Source: an uncultured Chitinophagales bacterium
GTDB lineage: Bacteria; Bacteroidota; Bacteroidia; Chitinophagales; Chitinophagaceae
Direction: 5' to 3'
Length of the DNA: 16,420 bases
Assembly (NCBI GenBank): GCA_946886475.1
Contig: CAMPIQ010000079.1
Span: 1-16,420, forward strand
Shown: piece after piece, positions 8,825 to 16,153 of the stretch
Numbering within the stretch: position 1 is the stretch's first letter
Layout: every line of letters starts with the position of its first letter
Position numbers and translations under genes: made by a program
Notes under the pieces: generated by a model
Database searches by the model: none
What the model saw: only the letters and a program-made list of their open reading frames with translations
What the model was told of the DNA's origin: nothing

Positions 8825-9784
8825 TTAGGATATTTTTTCAGCCACACGAAGCTTGGCACTGCGTGAGCGTGGATTTAGTTTGATTTCGCGATCTGTTGCC
8901 GTAACCGGTTTTTTATTGACAGGTTTCAACACGATCGTTTTTTCGATAGTGGAAAAAGGATTCTCTTCAGGTGCATCAAATGAGTTATCACGAAAAAATT
9001 GCTTCACTATCCGGTCTTCAATGGAATGAAACGTGATAATAGCCACTCTCCCGCCTGTTTCCAGAACACCCGGAACCTGTTCAAGCATTTCCTTCAACGC
9101 ACCCAGTTCATCATTCACCTCAATCCGCAATGCCTGGAATACCTGGGCCAGGTATTTATTTGGATTTCCCTTTACAATTGGCCTTAAAACATTCTTTAAC
9201 GATTCAATGGTATTCAGAGGAGTTGACCTTCTTGCCCCGGCAATGGTTTTCGCAAGTGTTTTGGCGTTGGTAACTTCTCCAAGCTTTTCAAACATTTTAT
9301 GCAGCTGGTGCTCTGAAAATTCATTTAGAATATCGGCTGCAGTTTTAGTTTGCCTTTGATCCATTCGCATATCAAGGGAGGCATCGAACCTGATGGAAAA
9401 ACCTCTTTCTGCCTGGTCAAACTGGTGTGAGCTTACACCCAGGTCGGCCAAAATGCCATTTACTTTTCCTATTCCATTCAGGCGGAGAAATCTTTGCAGG
9501 TAACGAAAATTGCTGGGTACAAAAATCACCCGGCTGTCGTCAGGCAAATTTTTTCTTGCATCGGGATCCTGGTCAAAAGCAATAAGCCTTCCACCGGAAC
9601 CCAGTTTTTCGAGGATGGAATGGCTGTGCCCTCCTCCACCAAAAGTGCAATCCACATAAATTCCTCCAGGTTGTATAAGCAGATGATCAATAGTTTCATG
9701 AAGAAGAACAGGAACATGGTAGGATGTTACCTCATTCTGAAGCCGGCCGGGATCATTACCGCTTTTGTTTTTGTGCTTTTTCAT
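8825..9784 (-). CDS. rsmH: RsmH (MraW), 16S rRNA cytosine-1402 N4-methyltransferase
   Basis: RsmH methylates N4 of C1402 in 16S rRNA using S-adenosylmethionine. The protein has the family start YHVPVLLHE (22-30), the cofactor loop CTFGGGGHS (46-54), ADLGVSSHQFDQAERGFS in the middle, and AIITFHSIEDR near the C-terminus. I chose the ATG at 9784 (319 residues). It lies 7 nt after the mraZ stop, has AGGA five bases upstream, and still leaves about 20 residues before the conserved core. Upstream in-frame starts at 9808 (GTG) and 9805 (ATG) would overlap mraZ by 17 or 14 nt and add up to 8 residues. The function is certain and the exact start less so. Its place second in the cluster, after mraZ, is the classical one. 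Confidence 0.95.
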   Translation of the reverse strand: MKKHKNKSGNDPGRLQNEVTSYHVPVLLHETIDHLLIQPGGIYVDCTFGGGGHSHSILEKLGSGGRLIAFDQDPDARKNLPDDSRVIFVPSNFRYLQRFLRLNGIGKVNGILADLGVSSHQFDQAERGFSIRFDASLDMRMDQRQTKTAADILNEFSEHQLHKMFEKLGEVTNAKTLAKTIAGARRSTPLNTIESLKNVLRPIVKGNPNKYLAQVFQALRIEVNDELGALKEMLEQVPGVLETGGRVAIITFHSIEDRIVKQFFRDNSFDAPEENPFSTIEKTIVLKPVNKKPVTATDREIKLNPRSRSAKLRVAEKIS

Positions 9785-9791
9785 TCCAATC

Positions 9792-10253
9792 CTATTGCTG
9801 ATCATCACCCTTAACCATTACCTGTGCGGCAAGGCTGCTGAAATCGTCGGGTGAATATGATTCAAAGAACTTCTTATAATTTTCCACTGACCAGATCTCG
9901 ATCTTATCGATGGCCGAGGCCAAAACGATATCTTTTTCTAAACCGGCATGCTCTTTCAGATTGGGAGGAAGCAAAAGCCTTCCTGCCGAATCCAATTCAA
10001 TTTCTGTAGCACCGTTCAGAAAAAACCTCCTGAACTCTCTCACCCTGGGATCAAAATCATTCAATGTGCTGATCCTTGCATAAAGCGGTTCCCAGCTAAG
10101 TTTTGGGTACAGGGTCAGGCATTTCTCAAATCCTCTGTTGATAACAAATCGCGTATTTTCGCCTTCCGGCAATTGCCTTTTGAGGCCTGCCGGTAGCAAA
10201 AAGCGACCTTTAGTGTCCAGAGTTGATTCAAATTCGCCTAGAAATCCTGTCAT
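9792..10253 (-). CDS. mraZ: MraZ, transcriptional regulator of the division/cell-wall cluster
   Basis: MraZ is a DNA-binding protein of the SpoVT/AbrB fold that in E. coli represses its own dcw operon and forms rings. The 153 residues hold two copies of the family repeat, with the signatures LDTKGRFLLP (12-21) and LDSAGRLLLP (87-96). The start is set at ATG 10253 because MTGFLGEFESTLDTKGR is the usual N-terminus. The in-frame GTG at 10301 would add 16 unrelated residues and lies inside the likely operator. The gene is first in the cluster. It is preceded by GTG-core repeats at 10-bp spacing (10287-10314), which fits autoregulation (inference). The C-terminus ends in a short polar tail after the second repeat. 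Confidence 0.95.
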   Translation of the reverse strand: MTGFLGEFESTLDTKGRFLLPAGLKRQLPEGENTRFVINRGFEKCLTLYPKLSWEPLYARISTLNDFDPRVREFRRFFLNGATEIELDSAGRLLLPPNLKEHAGLEKDIVLASAIDKIEIWSVENYKKFFESYSPDDFSSLAAQVMVKGDDQQ

Positions 10254-10286
10254 TTTCAATGGATTGGAGTGATGGCGTTGTTGTTT

Positions 10287-10314
10287 CACACAAAATAACA
10301 CTTTTTCCCACTTT
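10287..10314 (-). promoter_or_regulatory. Probable MraZ operator: three GTG cores at 10-bp spacing
   Basis: On the minus strand the sequence upstream of mraZ reads AAAGTGGGAAAAAGTG and then TTATTTTGTG. GTG cores lie at 10311-10309, 10301-10299 and 10291-10289, exactly 10 bp apart. E. coli MraZ binds TGGGN direct repeats spaced by 5 nt, and Mollicutes MraZ binds AAAGTG-type repeats, so spacing and core fit a known MraZ box (inference). A -7-like TTATTTTG (10298-10291, one mismatch to TAnnTTTG) lies between the second and third cores, so binding could block the promoter. No good -33 box was found. Confidence 0.6.
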
Positions 10315-10420
10315 CTTGCTATAAATTTCGCCTGATTAATTTTTCCACAGGTTTAAAACCTTATAAAGGGCCGTCAGTAAAGGGTTTGAAGCGATTGGGT
10401 TACATAAAACGATATTTTTA

Positions 10421-10462
10421 TGTGAATGAAGTGTGGAAATCTGTGATTACAGTGTGGATAGT
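10421..10462 (+). repeat. Imperfect 21-bp tandem repeat with helically phased GTG cores upstream of queA
   Basis: Two adjacent units, 10421-10441 and 10442-10462, match at 15 of 21 positions; both contain TGTGA at the start and AGTGTGGA in the middle. GTG cores fall at 10422, 10433, 10443 and 10454, spaced 11, 10 and 11 bp. The repeat lies about 47 nt before the queA ATG. It could be a second MraZ site facing queA, a site for another regulator, or DnaA-box-like sequence; none of these is proven. Confidence 0.6.
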
Positions 10463-10508
10463 CGCTTTCAAATTAAATTATTCAATTATAAAAGGCATTG
10501 ACCAGGGT

Positions 10509-11732
10509 ATGAAAACAGACCCAAAAAAAATATTCATCCGGGATTTTGACTACCCGCTCACCCATGATAGAATTGCTGAATTTCCTGTTGAAAAAAGAGA
10601 CCAGTCCAGATTATTGGTTTACCGGGAAGGAACTTGTATCGATGATCATTTTTATAACATTCACCAGCATTTACCTGAGAACGCAACCCTTGTAGTTAAT
10701 AATACCCGGGTGATAGAAGCAAGGGTGTTGTTTCAAAAACAAACCGGCGGGGTCATTGAAATATTTTGCCTGGAACCTCATGGTCAACACATGGAAAAAT
10801 CCCTGGCCAGCCCATCGCCGGTTCAATGGCAATGTATGATTGGAGGGGCTTCAAAGTGGAAACCGGGACAGGTCCTTGAAAAAAAGATCAGAATTGCAGG
10901 AGAGGAAGCCACTGTGATGGCTCGTTTTATTGCCCGTGAACCCGATCATTTTTTAATTGAATTCTCATGGGAGCCATTTCATTTTTCATTTTCAGAAATA
11001 TTGCATGCTTCGGGCGCCATTCCCCTGCCACCCTATATCAAACGCCAGGCAACTTCGTATGATGCTGAACGTTATCAAACCATCTTTGGGAAAAATGAAG
11101 GATCAGTAGCAGCGCCTACGTCTGCCTTACATTTTACCCCGGAAGTGTTTACAAAGCTGGGCCAAAAAGGTATTGAGGTTGAAAACATCACGTTACATGT
11201 TGGTGCCGGTACCTTTAAGCCGGTGAAAACAGAAACCGTAGCGGACCATGTGATGCATGGTGAACCATTTTCCATTCAGCTGGAAAGCCTCAAAAAAATT
11301 GCTGCGTCCAGATATATTATTGCAGTAGGAACCACCACCCTGAGAACACTCGAAAGCCTGTATTGGATAGGCGTAAAATTTATTCATACAAAAAAAGAAG
11401 ACTATCAGCTCAAACAGTGGGAAGTATATGAACTGGAAGAAAAATATCCCTCAATCGCTGCTCAGGAAGTTTTTGATTTCCTCATAAGATGGATGGAAAG
11501 AAATCAGGTAAATGAGATGCATTGCAACACCAGCCTGATCATAATGCCGGGATATCGTTTCAATATACCCCATGCCCTTATCACCAATTTTCATCAGCCT
11601 CAGTCCACCCTGCTGTTACTGGTAAGTGCTTTTATAGGAGAAGAATGGAAGCGAGTGTATCAGCATGCGCTTGAAAACAACTATCGTTTTTTAAGTTATG
11701 GTGACAGCAGTTTATTATGGAAAAAAGATTAA
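10509..11732 (+). CDS. queA: QueA, S-adenosylmethionine:tRNA ribosyltransferase-isomerase
   Basis: QueA transfers and isomerises the ribosyl group of S-adenosylmethionine onto preQ1 in tRNA, making epoxyqueuosine in the queuosine pathway. The family blocks are in order: DFDYPLTHDRIAEFPVEKRD (12-31), NNTRV (64-68), IPLPPYI (171-177), AERYQTIF (186-193), GSVAAPTSALHFT (198-210), LHVGAGTFKPV (229-239), VGTTTLRTLES (283-293) and NFHQPQST (360-367). At 407 residues it is longer than E. coli QueA (about 356); the extra length is mainly near 92-165. The ATG at 10509 was chosen because it directly precedes the conserved start. A further 41 upstream in-frame codons from 10386 cross the repeat and look non-coding. 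Its stop overlaps the stop of the opposite histidine kinase gene. Confidence 0.96.
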   Translation: MKTDPKKIFIRDFDYPLTHDRIAEFPVEKRDQSRLLVYREGTCIDDHFYNIHQHLPENATLVVNNTRVIEARVLFQKQTGGVIEIFCLEPHGQHMEKSLASPSPVQWQCMIGGASKWKPGQVLEKKIRIAGEEATVMARFIAREPDHFLIEFSWEPFHFSFSEILHASGAIPLPPYIKRQATSYDAERYQTIFGKNEGSVAAPTSALHFTPEVFTKLGQKGIEVENITLHVGAGTFKPVKTETVADHVMHGEPFSIQLESLKKIAASRYIIAVGTTTLRTLESLYWIGVKFIHTKKEDYQLKQWEVYELEEKYPSIAAQEVFDFLIRWMERNQVNEMHCNTSLIIMPGYRFNIPHALITNFHQPQSTLLLLVSAFIGEEWKRVYQHALENNYRFLSYGDSSLLWKKD

Positions 11733-11740
11733 TCTTTTTT
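11721..11740. repeat. Perfect 20-bp palindrome carrying both convergent stop codons
   Basis: AAAAAAGATT followed by AATCTTTTTT is a perfect inverted repeat with its centre in TTAA. The queA stop TAA (11730-11732) and the histidine kinase stop TAA (11731-11729 on the minus strand) overlap by 4 nt here. Both proteins therefore end in Lys-Lys-Asp. The palindrome is AT-rich and has no loop, so it is a weak terminator candidate at best, although each strand ends in a T run. Confidence 0.85.
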
Positions 11741-13060
11741 TAGCGGGAGCTCAATTACAAAGCAGCTTCCTTTTCCGGGTGTACTGTCAGCTTTGATCTG
11801 ACCATCATGGCCTTCAATTACGGTCTTTACATAACTCAGTCCGAGGCCAAACCCTTTTACATTATGAATATTGCCGGTATGCGCCCGGTAGAATTTTTCG
11901 AAGATCCTTTTCACTGTTTCGCGGGTCATACCTATACCATTGTCTTCAATCTTAATAATAAACTTTTTAGCGTTCGCTGAAGTAGATAATTTGATCAATG
12001 GAGGCACATTTTCTTTTGAATACTTAACCGCGTTATCCATAAGATTGTTGATCAGGTTTGACATGTGAACCTCATCGCCGTCTATCATATCATCCTGAGC
12101 GGCCAGATCCATTTCCAATGATCCCTGCTTTTCCTGCAACCTCAAAATAAAATTATCGGCAACATCGCTTATGATCTCATGAACATGAAGTGGTTTTTTA
12201 TTCAGCTGAACCTCCTGGCGGTCCATCAGGGCCGATTTCAGAATGGTTTCCACCTGACGGTTCATCCGTTGATTCTCTTCTTTGATAATACCACTGAAAT
12301 AACTGAGTTTCTCTACATCCTTTTGAACTTTTTCATTCTTTATTGCATCAACAGCAAGTGAGATGGTAGCTATCGGGGTTTTGAATTCATGCGTCATGTT
12401 ATTTATGAAATCATTTTTGATCTCACTTAACTTTTTTTGGCGAAGCATGGTCCTTAATGTTAATCCAAATGCAGCGCAGATCACCAGGGTAAATAATATG
12501 GCAATGCCAATGGGAAGACGGAGACTCTTATATACAATATCAGTTACAGCCGGCACAACAATAATGATCCATTCATCAGCTGCAAGATTTTCAGCAGCGG
12601 ATCCGCTCGGTGGCACAAGCGGAAAATAATTGGAATAATAATTTACGGTGTCTTCATACCAGGCAGCAAAATTAACTGACTGTCGTTCGGGTTGCATGAT
12701 GGCATCACTCTTTTGTGCAACCAGTGCAAACTCAAATGGGATGTTCTCAATCTTATTTGCAATAAAAGCATCTTCAATTTTCTGATACAGTTCCTTTGAT
12801 GTGAAACGCTGGCTTACATTATAAACACGGGAATATTCCAGTGAAAATTCACTGTCGGGAAATACTTTCGATGGCGAAGGTGGCGTTCCTTTGAACTGTG
12901 CCAGTTCCTCTCCCACCTGCCTTGTGATATCATGAACTTTTTGTTCAACCTGGTCTTTTCTCAGGAGAACCATATTACGGAGCCATTCTATTTGTATGTA
13001 TATAATACCAAACAGGGAAAGCGTAATGAGTATCAGAATTATAGGAAAAATTCGTTTCAC
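11729..13060 (-). CDS. Membrane-bound sensor histidine kinase (GTG start)
   Basis: This protein autophosphorylates on His and passes the phosphate to a response regulator; its signal is unknown. The 443 residues comprise an N-terminal membrane helix (about 4-23), an extracytoplasmic region of about 155 residues with no motif I recognise, a second helix (about 183-203), a HisKA domain with H-box MTHEFKTPI (His224) and a HATPase domain. The ATPase domain has an N-box NLMDNAVKYS (339-348), DNGIGM (383-388), FEKFYRA (about 387-393) and GFGLGL (403-408). The only plausible start is GTG at 13060-13058; the next Met would remove the first helix. No response regulator is next to it, so it is an orphan in this window. 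Its stop overlaps that of queA. Confidence 0.93.
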   Translation of the reverse strand: MKRIFPIILILITLSLFGIIYIQIEWLRNMVLLRKDQVEQKVHDITRQVGEELAQFKGTPPSPSKVFPDSEFSLEYSRVYNVSQRFTSKELYQKIEDAFIANKIENIPFEFALVAQKSDAIMQPERQSVNFAAWYEDTVNYYSNYFPLVPPSGSAAENLAADEWIIIVVPAVTDIVYKSLRLPIGIAILFTLVICAAFGLTLRTMLRQKKLSEIKNDFINNMTHEFKTPIATISLAVDAIKNEKVQKDVEKLSYFSGIIKEENQRMNRQVETILKSALMDRQEVQLNKKPLHVHEIISDVADNFILRLQEKQGSLEMDLAAQDDMIDGDEVHMSNLINNLMDNAVKYSKENVPPLIKLSTSANAKKFIIKIEDNGIGMTRETVKRIFEKFYRAHTGNIHNVKGFGLGLSYVKTVIEGHDGQIKADSTPGKGSCFVIELPLKKD

Positions 13061-13092
13061 TTGAGCAATATGGTGGAAAAATTCGTTGTTTA

Positions 13093-13100
13093 CAAAAATA
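13093..13100 (-). promoter_or_regulatory. Candidate -7 promoter box for the histidine kinase gene
   Basis: On the minus strand this reads TATTTTTG, a perfect match to the Bacteroidota -7 box TAnnTTTG, 32 nt upstream of the GTG start. No TTTG lies at the usual 19-21 nt spacing upstream; the nearest one is about 13 nt away. This is support from one half only. Confidence 0.35.
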
Positions 13101-13123
13101 TTGAGCCATTTGGCAAAAACGAT

Positions 13124-13142
13124 GGCATAAGATTGTTATGCC
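13124..13142. promoter_or_regulatory. Inverted repeat GGCATAA-N5-TTATGCC between the kinase and yqgE
   Basis: A perfect 7-bp inverted repeat with a 5-nt centre (GATTG) lies in the 113-nt divergent gap between the histidine kinase and the YqgE gene, 31 nt before the yqgE ATG. It could be an operator for a dimeric regulator or a short hairpin. On the plus strand a T-rich stretch follows, but a terminator directly in front of a start codon is less likely. Confidence 0.5.
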
Positions 13143-13173
13143 TTATTTTTAACACATTTTAGTTTTCTGAAGT

Positions 13174-13725
13174 ATGGTACAACCTGGTCCAGGCGTTTTA
13201 CTGATCGCAGATCCTTTTTTAAAGGATCCTAACTTCATGCGTACGGTAGTGTTTCTTACCGAACACAGGGAAGATGGCACCATAGGGTTTGTTTTGAACC
13301 GGCAATATGAAAATACGCTTGACGAATTGATACCGGAAGTTGAAGGACATAAACTTCCAGTGTATTATGGAGGACCTGTTCAAATGAATACCATACATTT
13401 TTTGCATCGTTATCCCGACGAAATTCAGGGAGGTGTTGAAGTAATGAAGGGTGTATTCTGGGGAGGGGATTTTGATGCTGTGGTTGAATTGATCAATAGC
13501 GGTAATGCCGACCCTGAAAAGATCCGGTTTTATATTGGTTATTCCGGATGGAGTACAGGACAACTGGAAACAGAAATGACAGAAAAAACATGGCTCACAG
13601 TTGAGGCTGCACGTAAACTGGTATTTCATAACAATGCGGAAGAGATCTGGAAAGATTCTCTGAAACATCTTGGTGGAGAATTTGAAATGATGATCAATTT
13701 TCCAATAGATCCCCAGCTGAATTGA
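13174..13725 (+). CDS. YqgE/AlgH family protein (DUF179)
   Basis: This 183-residue protein belongs to the YqgE/AlgH (DUF179) family, whose biochemical role is not settled. Typical features are the start PGPGVLLIADPFLKDPNFMRTVV (around 4-26), LTEHREDGTIGFVLNR (28-43), YYGGPVQ (around 64-70), and a central IGYSGWSTGQLETE stretch with the family's GYxGWxxGQL pattern. The length is normal. There is no signal peptide or membrane helix, so it should be cytoplasmic. The ATG at 13174 sits just before the conserved PGPG motif. The gene stands alone on the plus strand, with a divergent histidine kinase on its left and a strong two-way terminator on its right. It does not appear to share an operon with a gene that would explain its role. 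Confidence 0.93.
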   Translation: MVQPGPGVLLIADPFLKDPNFMRTVVFLTEHREDGTIGFVLNRQYENTLDELIPEVEGHKLPVYYGGPVQMNTIHFLHRYPDEIQGGVEVMKGVFWGGDFDAVVELINSGNADPEKIRFYIGYSGWSTGQLETEMTEKTWLTVEAARKLVFHNNAEEIWKDSLKHLGGEFEMMINFPIDPQLN

Positions 13726-13829
13726 ACAGAAGTGAACAGACAACAGGGAATGTAAAGTGAGCATTGATGAAGAATGCAGTCAGTCCAATTTTTAACAACA
13801 ACAAGCTGATTAAAATTGATTTGTAGATA

Positions 13830-13866
13830 AAAAAATTAGGACATGCAGGGCATGTCCTAATTTTTT
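13830..13866. terminator. Two-way intrinsic terminator between yqgE and atpC
   Basis: A perfect 17-bp stem (13830-13846 with 13850-13866) closes on a 3-nt loop (AGG). The stem runs from an A-rich base through TTAGGACATGC, so each strand ends in a T6 run. It lies between the convergent ends of yqgE (13725) and atpC (13956) and can serve both transcripts. This is the clearest terminator in the window. Confidence 0.93.
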
Positions 13867-13868
13867 AC

Positions 13869-13887
13869 TGAAAAACTGAATTTTTCA
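13869..13887. repeat. Small AT-rich hairpin next to the terminator
   Basis: TGAAAAA-CTGAA-TTTTTCA is a perfect 7-bp inverted repeat, 3 nt from the terminator. In the atpC transcript it would fold just before the main stem. It is AT-rich and weak, and the rest of the gap between yqgE and atpC (13726-13955) shows no reading frame or other clear signal. Confidence 0.5.
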
Positions 13888-13955
13888 ATGTTACCGTAGA
13901 AGAAATATTATACCGCGGTTAGTAACTGATGTATCCTTCCATAGATTTCTCTGTT

Positions 13956-14213
13956 CTATTCCACTGTGGTAGCACCTTCAACCAATACCGTTACTTTATT
14001 ATTCAACACTTCAACAAATCCACCCTGGATATCATAACTGGTTGAATGATTTTGTTTATCCCTTAAAACCTTTACACGTCCGGCTTTCAGAGCACTTACC
14101 AATGGAGCGTGTTTATCCAGCACTTCAAATGAACCACTAATGCCTGGCATTTGCACTCCAAATACCTCGCCGCTGAATAATTTTTTTTCCGGTGTTAATA
14201 TTTCTAAAGTCAT
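13956..14213 (-). CDS. atpC: ATP synthase epsilon subunit, short form
   Basis: Epsilon is part of the central stalk of F1 and joins gamma to the c-ring. The 85 residues form only the N-terminal beta-sandwich, with MTLEILTPEKKLFSGEV at the start, GSFEVLDKHAPLVSALKAG (27-45) and a GGFVEVLNNKVTVLVEGA end. The C-terminal pair of helices, found in E. coli epsilon (139 residues) and able to inhibit the enzyme, is absent. The stop follows the natural end of the sandwich, so this is a short family form rather than a broken gene; short epsilons are common in Bacteroidota. It lies 193 nt downstream of atpD, a wide gap holding two hairpins, and ends before a strong terminator. Confidence 0.95.
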   Translation of the reverse strand: MTLEILTPEKKLFSGEVFGVQMPGISGSFEVLDKHAPLVSALKAGRVKVLRDKQNHSTSYDIQGGFVEVLNNKVTVLVEGATTVE

Positions 14214-14244
14214 ACCCTTGCCCCCGAAAGAGGAACCTAGATCC

Positions 14245-14274
14245 TTTAGTTATTCCATTGAATGGAAAACTAAA
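14245..14274 (-). promoter_or_regulatory. Long imperfect hairpin upstream of atpC
   Basis: TTTAGTT (14245-14251) pairs with AACTAAA (14268-14274), and inside them TTCCATT (14253-14259) pairs with AATGGAA (14261-14267), leaving one bulged A and a very tight centre. It lies about 31 nt upstream of the atpC ATG in the atpD-atpC gap. There is no T run after it on the transcribed strand, so it is more likely an mRNA structure or operator than a terminator. Confidence 0.55.
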
Positions 14275-14380
14275 AGCAATTTTTAAGGTTAATAATTTGC
14301 TTTTTTAATTACCATGAAGCATTAATTCCGATAATTGATATATAAGAACATTCAAAAACAGATCAGTTATTCCCAACCCG

Positions 14381-14399
14381 GTTCTCCTTTTAGGAGAAC
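14381..14399 (-). promoter_or_regulatory. Hairpin just after the atpD stop codon
   Basis: GTTCTCCT (14381-14388) pairs perfectly with AGGAGAAC (14392-14399) around a 3-nt loop, 7 nt beyond the atpD stop. On the transcribed strand the next bases are CGGGTTGGG, with no T run, so a classical terminator is not supported. It could protect the atpD 3' end or partly stop transcription before atpC. Confidence 0.6.
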
Positions 14400-14406
14400 A
14401 GTTGAT

Positions 14407-15915
<1,509 letters not shown>

Positions 15916-15937
15916 TTAAAAGAAGATTTTTCGGGTG

Positions 15938-15956
15938 AAAAAAGCCCAAAACGGGC
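15938..15956 (-). promoter_or_regulatory. Small hairpin and T run in the atpD leader
   Basis: On the minus strand the leader reads GCCC-GTTTT-GGGC followed by TTTTTT, then CACCC. A 4-bp GC stem plus six T resembles a minimal terminator inside the 5' leader, between the promoter and the atpD start. The GGGC arm could instead pair with the ACCC downstream, giving a second fold. The stem is short, so an attenuator is only a possibility. Confidence 0.3.
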
Positions 15957-15975
15957 AGGTTTTCAATTTCGGCTG

Positions 15976-16006
15976 CAAAGGTAAGGGGGGAGGGGGGAAT
16001 TGCCAA
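15976..16006 (-). promoter_or_regulatory. atpD promoter with a Bacteroidota-type -7 box
   Basis: The minus strand has TACCTTTG (15983-15976), a perfect match to the Bacteroidota -7 box TAnnTTTG. ATTG (16007-16004) sits 20 nt upstream, close to the -33 TTTG element. A start site near 15970 would give a leader of about 65 nt. The spacer is mostly C6-T-C6 on this strand (15997-15985). Confidence 0.8.
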
Positions 16007-16037
16007 TAGAATTATTAAGTAATTTGATGGAGACTTA

Positions 16038-16104
16038 AGTTCAAAGTTGACAGTCAGTCAACAGTTCAAAGTCAACAGTACACAGTCGATAGTCCAGAGT
16101 TTAC
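16038..16104 (+). repeat. Heptamer repeat AGTnnAn upstream of atpD
   Basis: Nine 7-nt units run in register apart from one 4-nt partial unit: AGTTCAA, AGTTGAC, AGTC, AGTCAAC, AGTTCAA, AGTCAAC, AGTACAC, AGTCGAT, AGTCCAG and AGTTTAC. AGT starts every unit and the sixth base is usually A. It fills the gap between the atpD promoter and the small gene at 16154. The same type of unit occurs on the minus strand at 1972-1999. Confidence 0.8.
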
Positions 16105-16153
16105 CGCAACCTGGCTTTAAGACAAAGAACTTTTAACTTAATTATTAACCACT

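Noticed and set aside
8659..8859. A short minus-strand frame overlapping the ftsL-like gene
   Set aside because: It spans the rsmH-ftsL gap and part of ftsL in another frame, with no domain or membrane pattern of its own.
10254..10301. A longer mraZ starting at GTG 10301
   Set aside because: The extra 16 residues do not match the MraZ family, whose usual N-terminus begins at the ATG 10253, and the extension lies over the likely operator.
10386..10508. A 41-residue N-terminal extension of queA
   Set aside because: It crosses the 21-bp repeat and resembles no QueA N-terminus; the conserved protein begins at ATG 10509.
10254..10508. Replication origin
   Set aside because: Only three imperfect DnaA-like boxes were seen, two within another repeat, and no dnaA or other origin marker is in the window; kept only as a low-interest observation.
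13219..13764. A 181-residue open frame on the minus strand
   Set aside because: It lies antisense to the clearly real YqgE gene, is rich in Cys, His and Phe like a shadow frame, and shows no family motif.
13956..14213. atpC as a truncated pseudogene
   Set aside because: The gene ends neatly after the beta-sandwich domain, and short epsilon subunits are a known natural form.
16038..16104. Possible CRISPR array
   Set aside because: Units are only 7 nt and contiguous, with no spacers and no cas genes nearby.
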